Assembly: GCA_015680685.1 (NCBI GenBank)
Contig: MNCI01000651.1
Span: forward strand, 1,977,832 to 2,041,831
Source of the DNA: Gnetum montanum
Taxonomy: Eukaryota > Streptophyta > Gnetopsida > Gnetales > Gnetaceae
DNA length: 64,000 bases
Direction of reading: 5' to 3'
Shown here: in pieces, positions 1 to 11,248 of the stretch
Position numbering within the stretch: position 1 is the stretch's first letter
Layout: each line of letters opens with the position of its first letter
Translations under genes and position numbers: made by a program
The notes under the pieces: model-generated
What the model was told of the DNA's origin: nothing
Database searches by the model: none
Seen by the model: the letters and a program-made list of their open reading frames with translations, nothing else

Positions 1-1570
1 ACTCCTACTATGAGCACTTGGAAAATATTCTAAATATTGCAAAAATAAACTACAAGAACTTCATTATGCTACTAACTTTTCAATGTCATAAATTTGGTGA
101 ATACATGCATTTGTATAGGTAGACTCAGATGCCACATCAATGCATATGAATTGACGCATCAACTCATGCATCGACGGGAATGTATTGATGCATGCCCGTC
201 CATGCAACCCAATGATGATGATTCATCACTCCCCAAAAAAATAATGTCTTCATATCTGTAGTGCAAAAATAATAGCTTCTAACTTTTTATTATGCATAGG
301 ATATCTAACTTCATGGTTATTTAGTTGTCAAGAAGCATAGGTAATAAGATGTCCTTCTTGCATGAGGATGCATCCTAATCCTTCATTTGAAGCATCGGTA
401 TACACATATATTGGTCTACCTGATGATGATAATACTAAAATAGGAGTTTATGTGAGCTATTCTTTAATTTTAAAAAATGCTTTCTCATATTTTTTTTATC
501 CACTAAAATAATCAATTCTTTCTTAATAACTTGGTTAAAGGAGATGCAATTCTGGAAAAATATTTAACCTTCTATAGTAACTTTCTAACCCTAAGAAACT
601 CCTCGCTTCTATTATAGTACTAGCCCTTGAGTAATCCCAAATTACTTGATTCTTTATTAGGTCAACTGTTATCCCTACTTTTAATACTATATGACCAAGA
701 AACTATACTTATTTTTGCCAAAATATGCACTTAGAGGATTGAGCATATAATTGATTTACTCTCAAGGTTTATAATACTTTTCTAAAATGTTCCACATGTT
801 CCTCCTTAATTTTAGAATAGACCAAAATATCATCAATAAATACTATTATAAATTTATCTAGATGAGGCCTTAATATGCTATTTATTAAATGCATAAACAC
901 CATAAGAGCATCTGTTAACCCAAATGATAATATAAGAAAAAATTCATAGTATCCATATCTTGTTCTAAATTTAGTCTTCAAAACATATTCTTCTTTAATC
1001 CTAAGTTTATGATATCTAGACTTTAAATCCATGTTGGAAAATACATCCACATCCCTCAACTGATGAAATAGATCATCTATTCTAGGTAGAAGATTTTATT
1101 CTTAATAGTAACTTGATACAACCATCTATAATCAATGCATATCCTTAAGTTTCCATCTTTCTTTCTCACAAATAACACTAGTGCATCCCCAGAAGAAATG
1201 CTAGGTCACATAAAACCTTTATCTAAAAGTCCTTATATCTATATCTTAAGCTTTGCTAACTCAACTGGGGACATTTGATACAGTGCCTTAGAAATTAGTT
1301 TCGTTCTTAGTTTAAGAGTAGTCCCTATCTTTATTTTTCTTTTAGGAGGTAGTCCTAGTAATTCTTTTGTAAATACATCTAGAAATTCATTGACTACTAG
1401 AATATCAACTATATCATCTTTCTTATTTTCAAATTTGACAACAACCATAAAACGAGTACATTCTTTCCTAAACATTTTTATGAAATTCTTAGAAGAACTC
1501 AAATCAACCTTAATGGATCTTCCTTTAGCTATAATTAAGACTTGTTATTCATCTCTTGATCCTAGTTAAA
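1..1570 (-). pseudogene. Ty3/gypsy pol remnant (linker, RT, RNase H start)
   Basis: At 1239-1450 the minus strand has the protease-RT linker typical of chromoviruses, with a GLPPKRK motif after an FLDVF segment. At 769-1059 lies the RT palm: a DVFSNMDL segment, a mutated FGLT motif and the catalytic [10 protein letters not shown] box. The connection to RNase H (a YFSRIASPLTKL segment) is at about 480-570 in another frame. Reverse transcription would be the function, but stops and frameshifts rule out a working enzyme. The frame changes at least twice. Confidence 0.85.
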
Positions 1571-2099
1571 CTATCTTAGTCTTGTAGTAAAGAAACCCAT
1601 TATATCCACTTAACTAATCAATTTATAAAATAATATCATGTTTTCTTAAATCCATAATCAATAAATCTGCATTCCATTCCTTATCATGTATCCTTAGTGG
1701 AATCTCCTTACACTCATATTCTACTATGTATCTTGTATGTCTCATAGCTTTAAGAAATAATAGAATTTCTATTTTTTTTTTCAAATTACAAATTTATTCT
1801 TTCTTCTATTTAACTATTAATAAAAGAATGAATTTCTCTAAGATTCAAAAGAATTGGGATAGATTGTGTATAAATCATAACTTCAATATGAACCACAATG
1901 TTAGGTTGCTTCTCTATATCTCTCTTTGGTATAGCATAGATCTAGTCTTAACTCATAGGTCTTCCATCTCTTCCTTGATTATTGTTCGTTTCTTTGTTCT
2001 TCTGAATCACCCTAGCATTATTAGCAATTCCTCTATTTTCTTAGACAACCATATGTTTAATTCTCCTATTATGCATAATAATTTCCTTCTGAAGTAGCT

Positions 2100-2960
2100 T
2101 CAAACACTTTTTAAATATGGCCAACTTCTTTATAATGCAAGAAAATATTAGATCCTAGTGAAATTATGGAATTAAATGGCCAAAATGGTCCATTAAATCT
2201 CATAGGTTCCTATTAGGCTAACTCATTCAACCCTCAAGACTATTGCTAAACTAGAACAATCATTTCCTTGGGCTTTTTAAATTTACCATGATTAATTCTA
2301 GTCATAACTCCTTTATTCCTATTTCTTTCTCATTGAGTTGCATCCCCCATTTGTTCTCTTTCATCAATAATGACTTTGGCCCATTCCTTATCATAATAAT
2401 TCAAATCTAATGTTGCAACTAGGGTATTGATGAAGGGTCTTAAGCCTTTTATAAATTTACTAGTATAGATAGCCTTATTTTGTAATACATGGGAAACATA
2501 TTCATATAGTTTAGTAAACCTATTATCATACTCATAAATAGACATGGATCCCTAACTTAGTTGATTAAATTCATCTTATTTTTCTCTAGGAAGGCCTTAG
2601 AGAGATACCTATCTTTAAACACATTAGTGAATTTCTCCCATTCTATTTATTTGTCTAATTCTTTATTCTGTCTCCCACCATTGCTCAACCACATTGTCTA
2701 ACTAATCTAAATTTAAAGAGATCTTCTCTACAGAAATGCACTGTAACCTTTGAAAATATTTCTCTAATCCCTTCAACCATTTCATAGCGACAGGGGGATC
2801 TTCAAAGCCTAAGAAGGTAGGAAAATTTAACCTTCTAAAACTATAGATTATTCACCTCTACTTTTAATCATTTTCTTCATTCCTAGAACACTCATTATGA
2901 TTGTTCTAGTTTTTATTTTGAAGAAAGATCAACAACTACTCAAATACTTAATTTTGCATT
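2100..2960 (-). pseudogene. Ty3/gypsy gag remnant
   Basis: At 2330-2545 the minus strand encodes a retrotransposon gag core (a YEYDNRFTKL segment followed by FIKGLRP), the capsid helix pattern of plant gypsy gag. Upstream gag (2545-2960) is recognisable only in pieces, for example MKWLKGLEKYF. Downstream, about 2095-2145, HYKEVGHI resembles the middle of a CCHC knuckle with its cysteines lost. Gag would form the particle; this copy is broken by stops. Confidence 0.7.
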
Positions 2961-3094
2961 TCCTAGGAATTTTGAGAATTTCCTCATAAGATATCATTGA
3001 CAGATCTTATCCTCCTCTTTTTGTACTCATTCAAAGTTAGACAATATCAAATAAATTAAATAATTCCTAAAATAATTCCATACAAAAAATCCAT

Positions 3095-3106
3095 GCTTTG
3101 ATGCCA
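3095..3106 (-). other. Primer binding site, initiator-Met tRNA type
   Basis: On the minus strand the 12 bases read TGGCATCAAAGC, two changes from the common plant site TGGTATCAGAGC. It lies four bases inside a TGTAACACCC terminus, the expected spacing from the LTR edge. This fixes the element orientation and the inner edge of its 5' LTR. Confidence 0.7.
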
Positions 3107-3110
3107 CCCA

Positions 3111-5150
3111 TGTAACACCCATAATAATTATCTATAAAAATCCTATAAATAACTAATAGATGTGCTATGAAACACCCAAAGATAAGGATTTAACCTTGAT
3201 TTTCTAATTAAAAGGAAGCTATAAAATAGACAAAAACTATTAATTAAAATCATAAATGTAGTAGAGTAATACATCATAGAAAAATTTCATATTTACTTGC
3301 ATACATAATTAAATAAAATTTATTTCAAGAAAAATAAATATTTGCATAACCACAAAAATGTAGATGTCAAAAAATTTCAATAGTTGCATATAAAATAGTA
3401 CGAAAAATAATGATTGCAAAGACACTTATTTTGTCTCAATCAAAGATCTAGAAATAAAGATATTCATGTTTGAAGCTTACCAAATTAAATAATAAAATTA
3501 ATAATTCATAATTAAATATAATATTAATATATAAAAAATAATATTAATTTTTCCCAATGCACTAAAATAAAAAATAATCCTTATAAGGTCATGATCCAAA
3601 TGGCATAGGTAAAAATTTCATATCTATCATACTTTATTATTTAGTCACAAAAATTAGTACATGGCTCAAGTATCCAAAAAGTATACAAGGTTCCTATTTT
3701 ACAAAATACAAAATATACAAAAATTATTTTTCAAGTTTTGAACGTCCATCTTGTATAAAATTGATCCACCTTTCATTCCATGTTCCTCTTTTGATGTTTC
3801 ACTAGCTACTCTAGGCTCTCTACATTGAAATGTGGGAGTTAGAACCCCTCAAATAAGAAGGTTATTTATTTCCCTCTTTATGGAGCATAAAGATTCTAAG
3901 CTAAAATTCTTAGGATAAGGGCTAAACAAAGCTTTCCAATTAAAAATTTTAAATTTTTTGAAGACCAAAAATGTCACAAATTTTCAAAAAATCCAAATGA
4001 AGTCTAAAAATCTAAAGAATATATATTTTATCCAAGCATCTATGAAGGCTAGCTCTTAGTTATCCTCACTCCCAAAGGAATATACCAATAGGTCTTAGAA
4101 TAACCTCACTACTATTATCATATTATTATTTTAATTATTTAATATCCAAAGATATCATAAATTTGTTCAATAAAGATCCAAAGAGTGTATATTTTATCAA
4201 GGCATCTCTGAAAGCTAGCTCTTGGTCACCCTCACTATCAAAGGGACACATCAACAAGTCTTGGAATAACCTCACTACTACCATCAGATTATCCTTATGA
4301 CTCCAAACAAGACACTCATGGTTGATTCTTGACAATAACCTCACTACTAAGATCCTCAACAGCTAAGATATACATATTATTAAAAGGATAGGTCTTGACT
4401 ATGTTTCATCACACATCACTAGACTTAACTATTAAGTGTCATGATCTTAGCTAGTTTCCCAACCTCACATGAACTTATGAATAGAAATCCAAGGTAGGAA
4501 ACCCATCCAAATCCTTATTCCTATGGCATGGATCCCACTAAAGAACACTCCACTATTGCATGTAGAATGGGGCATCTAAAAGATTCGTAACTCTCACTAC
4601 CAAGCAAAATCTATTTCATAAATATTATTATTTTATTTCAAAAATCCAAAATATTTTGAAAATATCCAAATTCCATAAAAAAGTTTACAAAATCATGTTT
4701 ATAGAAGAGCTAAACCAAAAGAATCATAAGATATTTGAGAAGCAAATTGGACAGTTTTCACAGTTCCAAAACTTCACTAGAAAGATAGAAAATATTCTAG
4801 ACAAGATTAAAATACTAATTTCCATATAGAAACAAGTCCAAATTGACAAAAATTTGGCAATGTCTTAGCATAATAATTAACATCATGAAAAAATAATGAA
4901 AACTATAAAGCAAAAAAAATGTACAAAATCCACAATAAAATAAGATAGCCACATGAAAATAAAAGTAAAATAATCTTTCTTACCATGTTGGTAGGGCTTT
5001 CATAATCTTTTTATTGTCTTCCTTTTTCACCCACTGTTCAAAATTAGTTTTCGCTTTACTTAAATCCAATACACCAAAAATCATTTACAACCTGAAATGA
5101 CACGTACCAAAGGTCATAATCTATTTAGAAGTGTTATGATCACATGTAGT
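3111..5150 (-). repeat. Probable 5' LTR of the first gypsy element
   Basis: The inner edge is clear: TGTAACACCC (plus strand) directly outside the primer site, a terminus common in plant gypsy LTRs. The sequence beyond is AT-rich and non-coding. The outer edge is not certain; a GTGTTATA at about 5149 is the best candidate, giving about 2 kb. No second LTR is in the window, so the boundary cannot be confirmed. Confidence 0.5.
3965..4300. repeat. Diverged tandem duplication, 166-bp unit
   Basis: The phrase beginning TATGAAGGCTAGCTCTT at 4041 recurs with changes at 4207, and the flanking text stays in register, giving two units of about 166 bp. A shorter echo (AATAACCTCACTACTA) appears at 4099, 4265 and 4334. 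It lies within the probable LTR. Confidence 0.75.
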
Positions 5151-6085
5151 GTTATACCTAGGCTTGGTATATGTTTAAAAATGTAAAAAACAAGGCTAAA
5201 ATGGGCTTGGAAATGAAGAAACAAGGCAAGGAATGTTTTCTATTTCATGAAAACAAATATTTTATGCAAAAGCGAGGTGGCAACAAAGAAATCAAAGAGA
5301 GGTAGTGATAAAGTATATATGAACTTCATTTATCATAGTTTTCTAATTCAAATGCTAAAATGTTTATAGTATTTTTAGCAAACTAAAAATGTGATATCTC
5401 AAAAATTGTAACTCTAATTCTAGTGAACCAAGTGTCTCAACAAACATTTTTAAACATCTCAAACACATCAGTATGGTTAGATTCTAGGTAAATCATCATC
5501 CTAAGTTAATTTTTTAACAAAACTAATTTATGTCATATCTAATCTTAATTAAAAATGAACTCTAAATTTAATGACAAAAAGTGTCAAGTGATATAATCTA
5601 GGTAGGACTAGGATCCAAAATTACTCCATGAACAAAGTATTTTATAATCACATGTGCATAATAAAAATAAAAGAAGCATAATTAAATGTGCATAACTGAA
5701 TCTAATTAATAAAGTTTGAATATACATACTTGAATGCACATAAAGCATAAAATATACATAGCCAAATACTTGTAAGGGCATGATAACTGATAAAAAGAGA
5801 AGTTTCTAGGGGTAATTGGATTTAACATTTGATCATAAAATATATATTAGATCTATAACTGAGCTCAAATAGTGGCAAAATAAAGAATACAAAACTTTAA
5901 TCAAATACCCTAGCATGCATATTGCATTCACTTATGTAGAAAACTAACAACATCAATAGCAGTAATGATAGTAATATAATTTAATGATGTAATGAAGAAA
6001 ATTAGAGCTAATCTAGTGAAATTAATCTAAAGCATTAAAAAATTAATCACATGCATTAACTTGAATAGCTAAACCTTTGCAAATT
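5151..6085. other. AT-rich stretch without a recognisable feature
   Basis: No ORF, LTR edge or RNA gene was recognised. It separates the first gypsy LTR from the deadenylase pseudogene. It could hold the 5' part of that pseudogene, but nothing readable was found. Confidence 0.4.
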
Positions 6086-6089
6086 TTTA

Positions 6090-6930
6090 GGATATGACAA
6101 TTGAGATATGAAGGTGTCTACAAGCTTTCTTTGAGCCATATAGACTAACCTACTGTAGGAACCATAACATGAATGGTTGTATAATCTTTTGTAAAGAAGC
6201 CAAGTTTGAGATAATAAAAAGGTTTTAATAAACATTATAAGACATGATTTTTGAAATTCCAGAACTTTGAATCATGGAAGTGAAAGAACAATCAAGATTC
6301 CAAAGAACCTACATGGCCTTGACATTGATACTTAAAATGCAATCATTAAGAAGGTATGTATGTGTGGTCAACATACATTTAATCATTAATCCAACTTTAT
6401 CAAATGGAAAACTTTGTCAAGTATCTTACTTAATTAAAAAAAATTAAGGAAATCTTGAAGTATAAGAATTTTCTAATCTATTCTAGTCTTGACCTAATAT
6501 CATTCATCCTTTGTGGAGATCTTAATATGAAAGCTAGAAGTAGTTTTCATCAATTCTTGAAATTTGAATATGAAAAATATTCTTTCGAAGAAGAGCCTAA
6601 TTTGAATGAGATATTCCCATCCACTCATCCTATGCTCTATTTGGTTAGTGTCTATTTTAGCTATTTGGAAAATAGATGATGTTAATGGATGAGGTGCATC
6701 AAGAACTATAGTTCACTAATTATGCTACCATGATTACTAAAGATGGGTTAACATCCTTCTTTGCTGAGATCTTAGACTATATTTAATATGATAACTAATT
6801 CTTCCAAGTTACGAAGCTAGAGTTAATTCCTAATGAAGAAGTTGATGGGAAAATTCAAGCCCTACCATCCTAAATAAGGCCTTCTAATCATATTGCACTT
6901 ATGATGGAATTATAGCTACACTCTTGATCC
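6090..6930 (+). pseudogene. CCR4-like deadenylase (EEP nuclease) fragment
   Basis: Broken plus-strand frames follow the second half of the CCR4/nocturnin-type exonuclease-endonuclease-phosphatase domain in order. They show a GYEGVYK-like segment near 6110, NGCIIFCKEAKFE near 6180 (family: DGC.TFF...F), VVNIHLIINP near 6370 (family: V.NTH....), ILCGDLNM near 6497 (family: CGDFN), LVSVYFSYL near 6645, a DYI.Y segment near 6775, and LPS.IRPSNHIALM near 6870 (family: PS.HIAL). The family shortens mRNA poly(A) tails. Spacing matches the protein with no introns, so a processed copy is likely. SDH is now SNH and stops abound. Identity rests on motif memory, without alignment. Confidence 0.62.
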
Positions 6931-7240
6931 TAGAGGTTGATGAATATTACAGAGTTTCTTAACTTTGCATTTATTTATTATTTTCTTATTCCTATTTATT
7001 TAATTAATTTATATTTTTAAATTAGAAAAATAAAATAGTTCAAAGTTATATCAATAGAGAATGAGGATTTTTCCTACCTTCACTTACGTAACTAGAGATA
7101 CAAGATGTGCATAGTATACTTTGGTTATGACTGATGATTAATGGTTGGCAAACCTTTAATTCACCTGTTGCCAATACATAGGAACTAAGGTAAGTTTTTG
7201 AAATGATAAGATTTATTTTTCTAGAATTTTGTTCTTACTT
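6931..7240. other. AT-rich spacer, nothing recognised
   Basis: AT-rich sequence between the deadenylase fragment and element A. No coding frame or repeat edge was found. The right edge is sharp, because similarity to the 3' part of element A begins at 7241. Confidence 0.4.
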
Positions 7241-7377
7241 TTTTGTCATGTATTGTAATGATGATCCGTTCACATGTCATCCCATTTACCATTAGTGTCA
7301 TTCCAGTCAATAATCCCATACCTTCCCAATATTTTGTAAGGAACTTGAGAAATTTTTTTCATTTAGTCATGGGGGTA

Positions 7378-8191
7378 TGATGGGACACGATATTTCATAC
7401 GCGATATTGTATCCGCCCCTACGATATTGCGTATGCGATATCACGTCCTGCTGCAATGTCTATAAATAAGAGGTGGTTTTTCCTTGTTTCTACATCTAGA
7501 TTTAGACCCTTAGCCAAACTATAGCAGTTTTACCATTCTAGAGTTAGAATAATTTCCATGTTTTCGCAGTAGGAGTCTTAAAGTGAAAAGATATTTATTC
7601 TAGCACATTGTACCTGAGCACATATTTGTATATGGAAATAAAGATGAACTTTCTGATAAACCTTGTAGCATGTGGACTAAGCTAAATAGAAATTAATTAT
7701 TGTTAAATGTTTAAATGCTTTCCTAGATAATTAATCTCTCTCAACTCTTGAATCTCCTAGTTAAGTGCACCTAGTACGATCGCTTCAACCACGTGTGTAA
7801 CGCTTGGTAACCCAGTAACGAGTAGCGTTTGGTAATCCTAGCAGCGTTGTACTGGTTCAAGGTGTGTGAGGCAAGTGGGAACGGATACTGGTGTTAGGAA
7901 AATTAGAACTTAGTTAGTGAATAGTTAGTATAATTTGGTCACTTAGTTCTCTTCACCCTTTCGCTCTTAGCGTAAAGACATTAAAAGATAAAAAGATATA
8001 AAAATCACATACCTCAAACTTACTTAACCATACAACTGTGACAATACAAGTAAGTTTGGGAAGACAACGATTGATTAGCCTTAAGTGTTCCATTAGGGAG
8101 CGTAAGCACTTAGTCCTTAGAGTTCGACCGGATCACGTGTGAGACACTCGTATTTGTATGGTTGAGTGTAGGGGTACCTCGCCACTCATCA
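7378..8191 (+). repeat. 5' LTR of element A
   Basis: It begins TGATGGGAC and ends CACTCATCA, next to the primer site. A cluster of GATAT(C/T) motifs at 7388-7442 precedes a TATA box. The 3' LTR matches along its length but is shorter, mainly because it lacks most of the GATATC cluster. Confidence 0.85.
7386..7468 (+). promoter_or_regulatory. LTR A promoter: GATATC cluster and TATA box
   Basis: Four GATAT(C/T) motifs, most in ACGATAT or GCGATAT context, lie within 60 bp. They are followed by TATAAATA at 7461-7468. This is the expected U3 promoter position. Binding of a factor to the motif is inferred only. Confidence 0.6.
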
Positions 8192-8192
8192 T

Positions 8193-8210
8193 TGGCATCG
8201 TTGCTAGGGA
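8193..8210 (+). other. Primer binding site, tRNA-Asp type (decayed)
   Basis: It reads TGGCATCGTTGCTAGGGA, four changes from TGGCGCCGTTGCCGGGGA, the complement of the plant tRNA-Asp 3' end used by Athila-type elements. All four changes are C-to-T or G-to-A. The intact version is in element B. Confidence 0.8.
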
Positions 8211-8336
8211 CTTAGTTGTTTGTGCACTACATAGAACATAGGAAATCATCCATATCATTGGGAAGCTAGAACGAATCCTTAGGGTTAATCAAGAAAAGAT
8301 AAGATAACGGTAAATTGCACACCGAATAAAATAAAG

Positions 8337-10504
8337 ATGTCTTCTTCTTCACATAAGATCATTTCATCGCCTAGGACCAACACAAGAGAAAGCTAGCGAC
8401 ACAACATACATAACCAAGATCTGCCAGTTCCTCAACAATTCTGTGTGGTATATATTCATCATGATGAATATGTACCTAACTTTACCTTTATTCTCCATCA
8501 AGATGAACAACTGTGTTGGAGAGACTTGGAAGGTAACATTGTGTTACCTCTAGACGGATCAGTTCCCAACATGCTCCTTTGTGCTCTTTTATGAATAGGC
8601 ATGTCATCCTTGTATGCAGAGTACGTTGCATGCGATCATGACACAAGGGATTACCATCCCATAGAATCACAACATCAAAGGGACTTGCAGCAGGAGAGAT
8701 ATCATACATCGTCGAAGGGTAAGTGGCCCCATAATGCTCTGCATGTATTGAGCGAAATTAAGGGTGGTGAACCTTCTTCAACAGGTTTTCCACCAAATGA
8801 TGTTCCTCCCCCTAACGATGGTCATGAGGTGGTGTATCAGAACCTACACTCCACGATTCACAACCCTGGTTCTGAACCCCATGAACACCAAGTGTTCAAC
8901 GAGGGAACATAAACACACAATAAGGGTAGACACTCTGAGCATGACCACGGTCATGGCCAAGACCACAAAAGAGAAGGTAGAAAATACCATCATGGCGATG
9001 GTTCTCCTTCTTCTTCACCTTCATCATCACATTCACCCTCTCCTTCTGTATCAGGATGCAGTCATAAGGAGCCTAATTGTGAGGATAAAGGTAAATAGAG
9101 TGAGAAACATTGATGAGAGAGTCGAGAACGAGGATGAGGGCAATCTAAGGAATCAAGGTATGGAACAAGGGAGAGTAGGGAACCATGTAGACACCATAGA
9201 TGCTATGAACAAGATGACCACGAAGAACCCCTACTCGCAACTAGAAGCATGTTAGACATCACAGAGGCTATGAGAATCCCCACAAGGCACCAAAAAGATA
9301 GTAGGATCAAGAGGTTAGACATGAATAACATCCTACAATTTGAGGGGGGATACAACGCTGATCCTCAAAACCATCTACAAGCATTCCATGATGCATATAA
9401 CTTGCAGAACATAGAAAACAAGTGGCAAAAATTGAAGTTGTTCCCAAGGACACTAGTGAAAGAAGCGGAAAGTTGGTACCGATCCTTAGAACTGGAATCC
9501 ATTAGGAGGTGGAGTACAATGTTAGAACTGTTTAATGATAAGTACCAAACATACTCCCGAGTGTCTAACCTATGAAAAAAAATCCAAGGATGGAAGCAGG
9601 GAAATCATGAATCCTTGGATGTTGCCATGGGCTATTATTATGCACTTTTACATCGTTGTCTGGGCCATGGTTATTCGCAATGGGATCAACTATGCCATCT
9701 CGTAGATGGACTTAGGCACAAAACAAGGAGAACCCTTGGAACGTATGCCTAAGGGAGATTATCAGAGCTTAGGTCCGATCAGGTCCATAGATTGTTGGAG
9801 CAAGTAGCCAAGGAAGACGTTGAGCTATGTAAGAGAAAAAGCACAGAAGAGTACAACCAAGATCCTTCCCTCCAAAAAAGGGGAGTGAGATTCTGTGAGG
9901 AGGAGGAAGAGTCACCACTCAAAGAGATGGTGAATAGGAAAACCTTGCTGCTTCAAAAATTAACAACCAAAGTATCAACAAAGGTAGACCAGATGTCGGA
10001 CTCCCTAGATAGTAGATTTGAAACTATCCTTAAAATCGTTGAGGAGTCTAGGGAGCAAGGTAGTGACTATGAAAAAAAGAAAAAGAGAGAAGTGGTCAAT
10101 GCATGTAACAAAGGTAAGGGTAAATTGGTCATCAAAGAAGAGGTTTTGGATTCTGATACGGACAATGACGGTGGATGTGAGATATGCCAATGCGACCATC
10201 CTAAGGGATGTTGCCTAGTAATCTCACATCTACAAGAGTCTGGCGTGTATGTACTTAACCCATGACTTAACAAACGGTAAGCACCCCAAAGGTTACCTTA
10301 TCTCCAAGGTAACCCAAGGTAGCTCCACCAACCCTTAACACAAGCAGTTGAACCTCTAAACATCTCTCCATCAAATAAGGCTTTAGAGCTCCCTTCAAAC
10401 CAAAAATTGAGCTTAACAAACATGGTTATGTTAACACATACTATTACTAATTGGATTATGGAAGGCCACCTTCCTAGGAAATTCTTTGATCCTGGAAGCC
10501 CCTA
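8337..10504 (+). pseudogene. gag of element A
   Basis: One frame runs from ATG 8337 to about 10504, broken only by stops at former Gln, Arg or Trp codons. Order: N-terminal region; a Ser/His/Pro-rich stretch (about 8990-9060); the gag core at 9249-9575 (FEGGYNADPQNHLQAFHDAY, then KLKLFPRTL and ESWYRSLE); a charged linker; a knuckle CEICQCDHPKGCC at about 10175-10213; and a tail that overlaps the protease in another frame. Cys-X2-Cys-X3-His-X4-Cys is one residue shorter than the usual spacing. Elements B and D share this layout. Confidence 0.85.
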
Positions 10505-10522
10505 ATTTATCTACAAGTCACT

Positions 10523-11248
10523 GATAATGAACCATGTAAAGCTCTTTTGGACTCAGGTTCTAAAGACAATTTAATATCACAAGAGATGTATAAAGCCTGG
10601 AACCTGCCCCCACTAAAGAAGAGCAATATTCGCTTAGAGTTGGCTGACCAGTCCATCACTGTTCCCTTGGGACAAGTTGAGGACATTGTTACCACTATGT
10701 GTGGGTGGTTATACCTAGCTGATTTCCTAGTGATACAAGTAAACAATGATAAAGGGGACTTTCCAATAATAATGGGAAGGGCATGGCTAAGTACCATAAA
10801 TGCACACCTAGGAATCCATGATCTTTCCCTAGAAATATCTAAGGAAAATACTTTGGGGAAGATCGAGAAGAAGAAAGTTCCATGCATCACATACAGTGAT
10901 ATAGGGTGTGATTGTGTACAAAAATGTTCAGCATTTCCTGCATGCAATAGGTGTGGACAAGAATTTAACATACAAAAGTTCTTGTATGTAGCAACCACAC
11001 AACAAAAAGACACCCTATGGTTGATAGTTGATCTAAAGAGCAACTCACCAACGTGCATGGAACTAACTGGGGGAATAACTAGTGCTTACATCAAAAGCAT
11101 AGATACACTAGAGCAAGAGCATCACCAACTTCCAAACCTTAACTTGAAAACATCAATTGGGAGAAGTTGGGAACTCCTAAAAAATCTAAACAAGCACTCC
11201 GATAGGAGATTACTAGTCAATGCACATAATACCTCGGAGAAGGGATGA
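10523..11248 (+). pseudogene. Retroviral-type aspartic protease of element A
   Basis: The frame shifts relative to gag and gives the catalytic ALLDSGSKDNLIS segment at about 10540-10575, then LADQSITVPLG and FPIIMGRAWLSTINAHLG (flap and second-half motif), as in plant gypsy proteases. This domain would cut the Gag polyprotein. The tail after about residue 110 has several Cys (CDCVQKC, CNRCGQ) and is unrecognised. The frame ends at 11248 with no RT after it. It is largely open, so this is the best-kept domain of A. Confidence 0.8.

Larger units (their letters stand above)
1..3110 (-). mobile_element. Degraded Ty3/gypsy element, internal region
   Basis: Reading right to left the stretch gives primer site, gag, a weak zinc-knuckle remnant, the protease-RT linker, RT and the start of RNase H. 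This is the gag-pol order of a Ty3/gypsy element of the chromovirus (Tekay/Del) kind. The window edge cuts it off within RNase H, so integrase and the second LTR lie outside. Many stops and frameshifts interrupt every domain, so it is dead. The family is assigned by motif recognition only. Confidence 0.85.

Noticed and set aside
1726-2097. A 123-codon plus frame in the first gypsy element.
   Set aside because: It is opposite the protease-gag region and Phe/Ile-rich as expected from AT-rich DNA; no domain.
7244-8191. LTR A starting at TGTCATGTATTG (7244) instead of 7378.
   Set aside because: In related element B, with a proven target duplication, the equivalent of 7244-7377 is internal, so the LTR starts at the TGATG motif.
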